Made by a program: the position numbers and the translations under genes. A stretch of 64,000 nt of DNA from Oscillospiraceae bacterium (lineage in GTDB: Bacteria > Bacillota > Clostridia > Oscillospirales > Ruminococcaceae). This document shows, piece by piece, positions 56,484 to 64,000 of the stretch. The first letter of the stretch is position 1; each line of letters begins with the position of its first letter. The notes beneath the pieces were generated by a model. That model had not been told where the DNA came from and did not search any database. It worked only from the letters and a program-made list of their open reading frames with translations. Location of the stretch: NCBI GenBank assembly GCA_031260665.1, contig JAISLD010000008.1, forward strand, positions 37,196-101,195, read 5' to 3'.

Positions 56484-58724
56484 CTACACGCGTTCAACCG
56501 TGATGACGCCGCTTACTTTTTTCAGCTTCTCAATCAGCATTGTCAGTTCTTTGGTGCTTGAGGTTTTCACTTTTGTGGTGATTAGCCCGTTGCCGTTCTT
56601 CAGTGTACGCGAGGACGACTCGCTGATGAAGAACCCGTTTTCCATAAACACGCCCGTCACGTCATAAAGAAGCCCAATGCGGTCGTCGGCGACGACATCG
56701 ATTGTTGTGACAAACGAGCGGTCTTTTTTGCCGTCGTATGTTCCGTTGTCATAGAGTTCACCGCCGCTGTCCCACGATACGTTGACCCACCTGTCGGGTG
56801 TGCTTTTCTCGCGCAAGTCGTCAAGATTATGGCAATCGGCACGGTGAACCGTGATGCCTTTCAGCCGCGTGACAAAACCAACGATATCGTCGCCCGGGAG
56901 CGGACCGCAACAGTTTGCCAAATGAATATCTATGTCGGAGTCGCCGTTAACCACGACTTTCCACTTGCCGCTGCCCCGCCGCTTTTGCGGAACAAACACT
57001 TTCAGTTCATTGTTGGCGGTTGCTCTTTCCGCTGTCTTTGCCATAACCAGCAGCTTCGGCGTTATGCTTGACAACAACACGCCGCCGTAACCAATCGCCG
57101 CGTAAAGGTCGTCAACCGTGGACAATCGCTGACGAAGCGTCAAGTCTTTCAGCAACTCGGGCGTTGGCTCAAGACCTGCGCGCTTTATCTCGCCGTCAAG
57201 TTTCTTCTTGCCTTCTTCTATGTTCTCGGCGCGGCGTTCTTTCTTGAACCACGCCTGTATCTTTGAACGTGCCTCGCTTGTCTTTGCTTTTTCAAGCCAG
57301 CTTCGCTTTGGCCCGGCGTTTGGCGACTTTGAGGTGCGAATCTCGACCATATCGCCTGTTTGCAGTTCATAGTCAAGCCCCGTGATTTTGCCGCCTGTCT
57401 TTGCGTCTTGCATACGGTGACCGACTTGCGTGTGAATCGCGTAGGCAAAGTCGATAACCGTGCTACCTTTCGGCAGAATCTTCACCTCGCCTTTGGGGGT
57501 GAAGACATATATCTCGTCTGAATCCACCGTGTCTTTTATCGACTGTGTGAGGAGGTTCGGGTCGGCTGACTCTTGTTGCTGCCGAATCAGCAGGTTTATC
57601 CAGCTTGTTTTGCCCATCTCCGAGTGGGAAGCGTTTACGCTGTCTTTATACTGCCAGTGTGCCGCGATACCGTAGAGGGCGTCCTCCTGCATACGTTCTG
57701 TACGAATCTGCACCTCAAACGGCAAACCTTTGCGGTCGCCGCTTGTCGTCCCGCTCATCACCGTCGTGTGAAGCGAGCGGTATCCGTTTGCCTTTGGGGT
57801 GCTGATGTAATCCTTGAATCGACCGGGCACAGCGACAAACAGGCTGTGAATAAGCCCGAGAACATTGTAGCAGCTGGTTTTCGCGTCGCCTGTGCTGTCT
57901 GATATGATAATCCGAACCGCGTATGTATCCCACAATTCGTCAAAGGTTTTGCCCCCGAGATAAACTTTCTTGTATATCCCGTAATGGCTTTTCACCCTGC
58001 CCTCAATGCGGAAGTTGCAGTATCCCGTCAGTTGCTCGGAGATACGCCGCTGAATGTTTTCAATCAACCGTTCGCGTTCCTCGCGGTTGATGTTGAGGTA
58101 CGCTTCTATCTCATCGTAGGCGTACTTGTCAAGATAAAACAAAGCAAGGTCGCCCATCTCGTCAGACATCTTGTGGATACCGCAACGGCGTGCAATCGGT
58201 GCGTAGAACGTAATCGTTTCTTTCGCGATTTTGCGCTGCTTTTCGGGGCTAAGAGCGGATAATGTGCGCATATTATGCAGTCGGTCCGCTAACTTTATGA
58301 CAATCACTCGCGGGTCTTTCGACATTGCGATGAGGATTTTGCGGATATTTTCGGCGTGAGCCTCGTCGTCGGTGAGAAGCGGCACTCTGCCTATTTTGGT
58401 TACGCCGTCAACCAAGAAAGCCACGTCTTGACCAAAACGCCGCCGTATCTCGTCAAGCGAAACGTCGGTGTCCTCCACCACGTCGTGAAGGAGCGAGGAC
58501 ACAATGGTGTCGGTGTCCATATTATAATCAAGCAGTATGTCCGCAACGGCAAGCGGGTGCATAATATACGGTTCGCCTGATTTGCGGTTTTGACCTTCGT
58601 GGTTCTCTCTCGCGAAGTCGTAAGCGGCACGGATTTGCTTTAAGTCATACGCCACTTCACCTGTGCCGAGCCTATCGGACGCGGCGTCAGCCTTTTTAAG
58701 CAGGTCGTCTATAGTAGTTTGCAT
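56484..58724 (-). CDS. relA: RelA/SpoT family (p)ppGpp synthetase/hydrolase
   Basis: HD domain (SLLHDVVEDT, KLADRLHNMRTL), synthetase (GYRSLHTTVMS), TGS and ACT domains. Confidence 0.96.
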   Translation of the reverse strand: MQTTIDDLLKKADAASDRLGTGEVAYDLKQIRAAYDFARENHEGQNRKSGEPYIMHPLAVADILLDYNMDTDTIVSSLLHDVVEDTDVSLDEIRRRFGQDVAFLVDGVTKIGRVPLLTDDEAHAENIRKILIAMSKDPRVIVIKLADRLHNMRTLSALSPEKQRKIAKETITFYAPIARRCGIHKMSDEMGDLALFYLDKYAYDEIEAYLNINREERERLIENIQRRISEQLTGYCNFRIEGRVKSHYGIYKKVYLGGKTFDELWDTYAVRIIISDSTGDAKTSCYNVLGLIHSLFVAVPGRFKDYISTPKANGYRSLHTTVMSGTTSGDRKGLPFEVQIRTERMQEDALYGIAAHWQYKDSVNASHSEMGKTSWINLLIRQQQESADPNLLTQSIKDTVDSDEIYVFTPKGEVKILPKGSTVIDFAYAIHTQVGHRMQDAKTGGKITGLDYELQTGDMVEIRTSKSPNAGPKRSWLEKAKTSEARSKIQAWFKKERRAENIEEGKKKLDGEIKRAGLEPTPELLKDLTLRQRLSTVDDLYAAIGYGGVLLSSITPKLLVMAKTAERATANNELKVFVPQKRRGSGKWKVVVNGDSDIDIHLANCCGPLPGDDIVGFVTRLKGITVHRADCHNLDDLREKSTPDRWVNVSWDSGGELYDNGTYDGKKDRSFVTTIDVVADDRIGLLYDVTGVFMENGFFISESSSRTLKNGNGLITTKVKTSSTKELTMLIEKLKKVSGVITVERV

Positions 58725-58755
58725 AAGTTTACCTATTTAGTGATGCTAAATGATG

Positions 58756-60795
58756 CTAAATGATGCTAAGCGATGCGGCAAGCCTTTTAGAGGTCGGTGT
58801 GTCGCTCAAATCGGCTTTGCCGACTTGAGGCAGGAACTCCGCCCTGCCGTTTGTGAGAGTCGCCGCGATAATCCCCGCTTCTTTTAAGATATCTACGGCG
58901 ACACGAAAGCGGCAGACGTTTATCTTCTCCAAGAACGCCGCTTCTTCGGCATAGCGGAGCGTGTGGCTTTTAAGCAAATCGAACACTCGCCGAAACGTCG
59001 CGCTGTCGGGAGTTATTCTCTCAAGAAGTTTCTCGTTTGGTGTTTTGCCGAGTGAGAACTCCTCGTAAGCGGCTTCGGCCGCCGCGTATCTGTCCTGCAG
59101 GTCGGTCACGCCGCCGAGCCTTATGTCGTTTATGATAGCGGACACGCCGCCGCGTCCCGCGAAGTCGTCGATAAAAAGCGAAACCAGCACGTCGCATTTG
59201 TCGCCGCGATGATAAGCAAAGCTGTCGTATCCCATACGAAAGCAGAGAGCGCGCAGCGACTTGCCGCCTTGTGTGAACGTGACCGATATGTACGCGCCGT
59301 TCTTCAGCGGGGCGACTGATGAGATAACCAAACCTTTCAGCATAAACAGCGGTTCGGGGTTGCCTGCGCCGCAAGGTTGCAGCAGCTGAAGCTGTTCCAA
59401 CAGATTGACTGTTATGTCCTCGGTTTTGATGAGAGCGTCAACCGTGGTCGGGTCAATCGAGAAAGACTCGAAGTAGTCGTCGCAGTATTTGTCAATCAGC
59501 TCTTCAAACCGCGGGATATCCGCAGTTTTCAGGGAAAACCCACCTGCCCTTGAGTGACCGCCGTAACGTGTCAGTGCCTCGGAGCAAGCGGTGAGAAGCG
59601 GATAAATGGAAAGACCGCCGTTGCTTCTTGCGCTGCCTTTGGCGTCTTCGCCGTTTGTTGTGACGACGAGGACGGGCTTGCCGTGCTTCTCAAGCAGTTT
59701 GCCCGCCACTATCCCGATAACGCCTTGGTGCCAACCCTCACCCGACAGCAAAAGCACACGACGTGACAACCTCTCGGGGCTGTCAGACAAATGCCGCTCC
59801 GCTTCGTGCGCTATTTGGTCGCCGACCTCACGGCGTTTGACGTTGATTTCTTTCAGTTGTTTGGCAAGCAGCTTTGCTTCGTCGGGGTCGTCAGAGAGCA
59901 GCAGGTTCGCCGCGATTTCCGCTCCTGTGAATCGACCTGCCGAGTTAATCATCGGTATCAGCTTGTAAGAAAGAAAGTTGATGTCAACAACCGTGCCTGA
60001 AGCACCGGCTTCTTTAAGTAAGGCGCAAAGCCCCAAATTCTCGCTGTGTTCAATTCGAGGAAGAGCGAAGCGGACAAGGCGGCGGTTGAAGTCGGTCAGT
60101 GGCATAACATCGGCGATTGTGCCGAGTGCCGCAAGCACGCCGAACTCCTCAGCGACTTGCGCCTTGTTGCCCTCAAGGGCGGCGATTAGCTTGAGAGCAA
60201 CCACGCACCCTGCTGTCGCCTTAAACAGCGACGTGTCGTCAGCTTGGTGCGGATTGACGATTGCTTCAGCTGTCGGCAAGTCGCCCGAGGGTTGGTGGTG
60301 GTCGGTTATCACGAGTTTTACGCCGCTCTTTTGAAGAAACTCGGCTTCGGTGTTTGCCGATATGCCGTTGTCCACCGTGATAACGAGCTTCACTCCCTCA
60401 TCAACGAATGTTTGCAACGCTTCCGTGTTCAGCCCATAGCCTTCGGTTCGCGTCGGGATATACCAGCGGACGTCCGCGCCTGCCGCCTCGAGGTACTGCA
60501 CCAGCATAACAGTCGCGGTTATGCCGTCGCAGTCGTAGTCGCCGAATATCAGTATCGGGTCGTTCGCGGTGATTGCCGCTTGCACGGTTGTGACCGCTTT
60601 TTCCATATCTTTTAGCTCAAACGGGTCGCCAAAGGTGTCCGCCGCCGCTACAGGTTGAAACATCTCGTCTGCTTTTTCTATCGAATCTATGCCACGAGAG
60701 GCGAGCACATCGCATAACAGCGGCGACAAACCCGTCACGGTTGCTATCTCCGCCGCCTTGTCGGGCTGCCGCTCCCTTAAAATCCACTTCTTCAT
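58756..60795 (-). CDS. recJ: Single-stranded-DNA-specific exonuclease RecJ
   Basis: FGDYDCDGITATVMLVQYL, ITDHHQPSGDLP, GGHSRAGGFSL. Confidence 0.95.
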   Translation of the reverse strand: MKKWILRERQPDKAAEIATVTGLSPLLCDVLASRGIDSIEKADEMFQPVAAADTFGDPFELKDMEKAVTTVQAAITANDPILIFGDYDCDGITATVMLVQYLEAAGADVRWYIPTRTEGYGLNTEALQTFVDEGVKLVITVDNGISANTEAEFLQKSGVKLVITDHHQPSGDLPTAEAIVNPHQADDTSLFKATAGCVVALKLIAALEGNKAQVAEEFGVLAALGTIADVMPLTDFNRRLVRFALPRIEHSENLGLCALLKEAGASGTVVDINFLSYKLIPMINSAGRFTGAEIAANLLLSDDPDEAKLLAKQLKEINVKRREVGDQIAHEAERHLSDSPERLSRRVLLLSGEGWHQGVIGIVAGKLLEKHGKPVLVVTTNGEDAKGSARSNGGLSIYPLLTACSEALTRYGGHSRAGGFSLKTADIPRFEELIDKYCDDYFESFSIDPTTVDALIKTEDITVNLLEQLQLLQPCGAGNPEPLFMLKGLVISSVAPLKNGAYISVTFTQGGKSLRALCFRMGYDSFAYHRGDKCDVLVSLFIDDFAGRGGVSAIINDIRLGGVTDLQDRYAAAEAAYEEFSLGKTPNEKLLERITPDSATFRRVFDLLKSHTLRYAEEAAFLEKINVCRFRVAVDILKEAGIIAATLTNGRAEFLPQVGKADLSDTPTSKRLAASLSII

Positions 60796-60930
60796 ATAAT
60801 GTTAATGTCCTTAAATGATTATATCGCCGATTAACTAATCGCTTAGTGTTCTCTATTATAGTTAATCGGTATACTCTTTCAGTTTAACTCTCCGCCGTTT
60901 CACGGCGGTTGGCGTAACAACGTATCCCAT

Positions 60931-61103
60931 TATAGTAGGTTAAATTAAAAACGCTAAAGCGTTTTTATAGCCGCTTTCAGCGGCTATCGCTCCGCAGGAG
61001 CGGATTTAACCGTCCTGATACGCCAGTGCGCGGCAAAGCCGCGCCGCCGCTTCGCGGCGAAAATTCAAAACACTTTAGTGTTTTGAATTTAACTGGCTAT
61101 ATA
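60931..61103. repeat. Family A element
   Basis: Near-full match to 4754-4926 with altered d/e stems. Confidence 0.92.
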
Positions 61104-61185
61104 ACAACGCCTCGGTTGCCGACATTAGGTATTCCCCCACCCGAAGGCGGGGGAATACCGATAATAACCTATTCGCTCAGCGGTC

Positions 61186-61319
61186 ATAGTAGGTTAAATC
61201 AAAAACGCTAACGCGTTTTTGATTTAACCATCCTGATACGCCAGTGCGCGGCAAAGCCGCACCGCCGCTTCGCGGCGAAAATTCAAAACACTTTAGTGTT
61301 TTGAGTTTAACTGGCTATA
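61186..61319. repeat. Family A element lacking the d and e hairpins
   Basis: Same ends and spacer, two hairpins absent. Confidence 0.92.
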
Positions 61320-61346
61320 CTTAAGCACACAGAAAGGAGAATTAAA

Positions 61347-61556
61347 ATGAATTCGATATTATTTATCACACGGTCGCAGACCGACGCGCAACGCGCGCGT
61401 GTTTATCTTGCGAGGAACGGGATATCCTCCGTGGTAGAGAAAACGACGTTTAAGCGTGGAGGTTGCGCGTTTGGCGTCCGTGTGCGCGGCGATTCCTCCA
61501 ATTGCGCCGAAATTCTCGCACGATATGGTATCGTGATAATTGAAACAAGAACCTGA
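61347..61556 (+). CDS. DUF3343-like small protein
   Basis: 69 aa, ILFITRSQTDAQRARVYLARNGISS...GGCAFGVRV; AGGAG SD upstream. Confidence 0.55.
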   Translation: MNSILFITRSQTDAQRARVYLARNGISSVVEKTTFKRGGCAFGVRVRGDSSNCAEILARYGIVIIETRT

Positions 61557-61721
61557 CACAACAAAAGCCCTACATCGGGCTTTTGCTTGACAATATATAC
61601 CAATGTCAACAACTCAACTTTGCGCGGGTCGGTGCCCGACAGGCAATAAGGCCTTCCGGTCGCCCGCCTGCGCCCCGAGTTAGGATATATTCCATTAGTT
61701 TATTGTGTGTCCGGCACAGAC

Positions 61722-63104
61722 TTATTTTGGCAACGTCACGGTCACGGTCGCACCTTCGCCAAGTCTGCTTGTCAGCTTAAGCGTGCCGTCGTGAAGCGAC
61801 ACGATTTCTTCCGCTACGGACAACCCTATCCCCGAACCTTTGACGGAGTTTGCTCCCTTGAAGAACCGCGTTTTCACTTCGGGGAGGTCCGCCTCGCTGA
61901 TTCCTCTGCCGTCGTCACGCACTGTCACCACAATGCTGTCTGTCAAAAACTCCGCTGTTATCACCACTTCGTGTTCGGCATACTTGACAGCATTGTCGAT
62001 TATGTTGATAAATACCTGTCGCAGTCGGTTCTTGTCGCCGAAAATCACCGCTGCCGCGTCAGGTTCGTCATACTCTATGTGTTTGTTTTCTTTTCTCGCT
62101 TTTTCTTTGTAGAACATCGCGGCTTCGCCGAGTTCCGCAAGCAAATCAATGTTCTCTTTCTTCAGGGTGAACCGCCCCGACTGTATCTTCGAGAAGTCAA
62201 GCAGTTCTTCAACCATTGTTGAGAGCCGCTCCGTTTCAGCGATTACCACACGCATACCTTTTTCAAATTGAATCGAATCCGCTCCCGATTCAAGCACCGT
62301 TTCACTCCAGCCTTTCACCGCGGTCAGCGGCGTTCGCAGTTCGTGAGATACCGAAGATATAAAGTCGTTTTTCACGTTCTCCGAGGTTTCAAGTTCAGCC
62401 GCCATATTGTTGAACACGCGGATAAGCTGAGCAATCTCGTCGTCACCCTCGGGTTCGGGTATGCGGTTCTTGTAGTCGCCCGACGACAGCTTCTTTGCCG
62501 CCGCACCGACTTGGCGAAGCGGCGACACTATGGAACGAACGAAGTAAAGCCCCAGCAGCGTGACTACCGTAAGCACAAGCGTGGTGGCGAAGCCGAGGAG
62601 AAGAGCGTAACGCGTGGTGTCAACCGACACGTTTTCAACCGAGGTGACAAGGCGTATCGCGGCATACGCCGAAGTGTCGGGCAGGAGCGCCGTCACCGCC
62701 ATATATCTTTCGCCTGTCAGCAGTTTGCCGCTGTATTCAGTCACTTCGCCTGTTCTCTTCGCTTCTTCAAAGTCGGGCATAGGCTCGCCGGGGTCAGGTG
62801 TGAAGCCGCTTGACGTGATTACCGCGAGTCCGCTTCGGCTTATCGCCATCAGCTCCATCTTGTCTTTTTTGTCAAACTCCGATATCGTTTGACGGACAAG
62901 CGGCGCGTAATCCCCCGCATAGAGAAGTATCCCGCGTATTGTCGCCGCCTCACCGCGAAGATATTGCGCCACGGAGTTGGTCTGCACCTCGCGAAGCGAC
63001 AAAAACACCGCCGAGTCAGCCGCCAACAGAACGGCAAGCACAGTGGCAAGACTGTTTGCGAACCAACGCGCGGAGATACTTTTGAAGTGAAACTTCTTTT
63101 TCAT
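61722..63104 (-). CDS. Sensor histidine kinase
   Basis: HAMP segment, SSVSHELRTPLTAVKGWSE, GRGISEADLPEV, GSGIGLSVAEEI. Confidence 0.95.
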   Translation of the reverse strand: MKKKFHFKSISARWFANSLATVLAVLLAADSAVFLSLREVQTNSVAQYLRGEAATIRGILLYAGDYAPLVRQTISEFDKKDKMELMAISRSGLAVITSSGFTPDPGEPMPDFEEAKRTGEVTEYSGKLLTGERYMAVTALLPDTSAYAAIRLVTSVENVSVDTTRYALLLGFATTLVLTVVTLLGLYFVRSIVSPLRQVGAAAKKLSSGDYKNRIPEPEGDDEIAQLIRVFNNMAAELETSENVKNDFISSVSHELRTPLTAVKGWSETVLESGADSIQFEKGMRVVIAETERLSTMVEELLDFSKIQSGRFTLKKENIDLLAELGEAAMFYKEKARKENKHIEYDEPDAAAVIFGDKNRLRQVFINIIDNAVKYAEHEVVITAEFLTDSIVVTVRDDGRGISEADLPEVKTRFFKGANSVKGSGIGLSVAEEIVSLHDGTLKLTSRLGEGATVTVTLPK

Positions 63105-63107
63105 TCG

Positions 63108-63815
63108 TCAATTGCCTGTATGCCACTTGTAACCAAAACCCCAGACTGTCTGGATAAACCGCGGTTCGGAGGAGTTGTCCTCAATCTTTATGCGAAGCCG
63201 ACGGATATTGACGTCGACTATTTTTTCATCACCGTAATAGTTCTCGCCCCACACGCGGTCAAGGATACTGCCGCGGTCAAGGGCGGTGTCCTCATTCTCG
63301 ATGAAATACTCGAGAATCTGAAACTCAACCTGCGTCAGTTCAAGCGGCTTGTCGTGTTTCGTGACAATGCGGCTCTTCCGGTTAAGCTGAAACGGACCCG
63401 ATATGACGGGGGTGTCGGCGGGCTTTTGCTTTGACGTGGTGACGCGGCGATAAAGCGAGTCGGTCACGGCGACAAGTTCCGACGGAGAGAACGGCTTGGT
63501 CATATAGTAATCCGCGCCAACAGACAGCGAACCCACCTTGTCGGCTTCCTGCGACTTTGCCGACAGCATAATTATCCCCGACAACGCACTGGTTGCGCGA
63601 ATCTTGCGGCAAAGCCAAGTGCCGTCCTCACCGGGGAGCATAACGTCTAATATGCAGACGTCAAACGGCTCTCCCTTGTCGTATTCGGCATAAAACAGAC
63701 CAAACGCTTCTTCGGCGTTGCCTGCGGACTTCACTTCATAGCCGCCGCGTTCAAGGTTCACCTCGACCAACTCGCGGATTGTCGGCTCGTCTTCACAAAC
63801 AAGGGCTTTCTTCAT
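63108..63815 (-). CDS. OmpR/PhoB-family response regulator
   Basis: VCEDEPTIREL, ILDVMLPGEDG, MTKPFSPSELVA, winged-helix C-terminus. Confidence 0.95.
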   Translation of the reverse strand: MKKALVCEDEPTIRELVEVNLERGGYEVKSAGNAEEAFGLFYAEYDKGEPFDVCILDVMLPGEDGTWLCRKIRATSALSGIIMLSAKSQEADKVGSLSVGADYYMTKPFSPSELVAVTDSLYRRVTTSKQKPADTPVISGPFQLNRKSRIVTKHDKPLELTQVEFQILEYFIENEDTALDRGSILDRVWGENYYGDEKIVDVNIRRLRIKIEDNSSEPRFIQTVWGFGYKWHTGN

Positions 63816-63883
63816 AGTGTACCATTAGTGATATAAATATAACAAACATTGACTCACTGATTTTTGCTTTGCTGTTTGATAAA

Positions 63884-64000
63884 TATAGCCAGTTAAACTC
63901 AAAACACTAAAGTGTTTTGAGTTTTCGCCGCGAAGCGGCGGCGCGGCTTTGCCGCGCACTGGCGTATCAGGACGGTTAAATCCGCGCCGTAGGCGCGGCA
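63884..64000. repeat. Family A element truncated by the window end
   Basis: TATAGCCAGTTAAACTCAAAACACTAAAGTG...GGCGTATCAGGACGGTTAAAT. Confidence 0.92.

Noticed and set aside
61347-61556. Toxin-antitoxin partner gene
   Set aside because: No partner ORF; sequence fits a DUF3343-like small protein better.

Overview
A 64 kb window from a chromosome, probably an endospore-forming Clostridia/Oscillospiraceae-type Firmicute (YlmC/YmxH-, YunB- and RemA-like proteins, PASTA kinase/PP2C/RsgA cluster, dnaA, mnmG-rsmG-noc). About 50 CDSs are supported, nearly all housekeeping: dnaA, nnr, isochorismatase, XRE-cupin + acyl-CoA synthetase, malic enzyme, mnmG, rsmG, a Noc/ParB-like protein, rpmF, der, plsY, gpsA, remA, gmk, priA, def, fmt, rsmB, rlmN, prpC, prkC, rsgA, yunB, potABCD, aminotransferase, yebC, proB, dapA/dapB/asd, queA, hsp20, a carbohydrate ABC transporter, pduL, engB, glgP, mntP, tgt, relA, recJ and a two-component system. 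No rRNA, tRNA, CRISPR array, transposase or defence island was recognised. The unusual content is intergenic: (1) modular multi-hairpin TATAG...CTATA elements whose stems differ between copies yet stay self-complementary; (2) A/B/D mosaic repeats; (3) an insertion between asd and queA flanked by an 18-bp direct repeat that carries the abutting -35 boxes of both divergent promoters, with a 45-nt piece matching tgt (44/45) inside it; (4) a fully paired four-way-junction structure between mnmG and rsmG; (5) two perfect parS-like palindromes inside mnmG and rsmG next to a Noc-type gene; (6) tandem repeats at terminators and promoters; (7) a duplicated segment with a promoter-bearing 38-aa membrane ORF. 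All work is by eye; no searches or folding programs were run.
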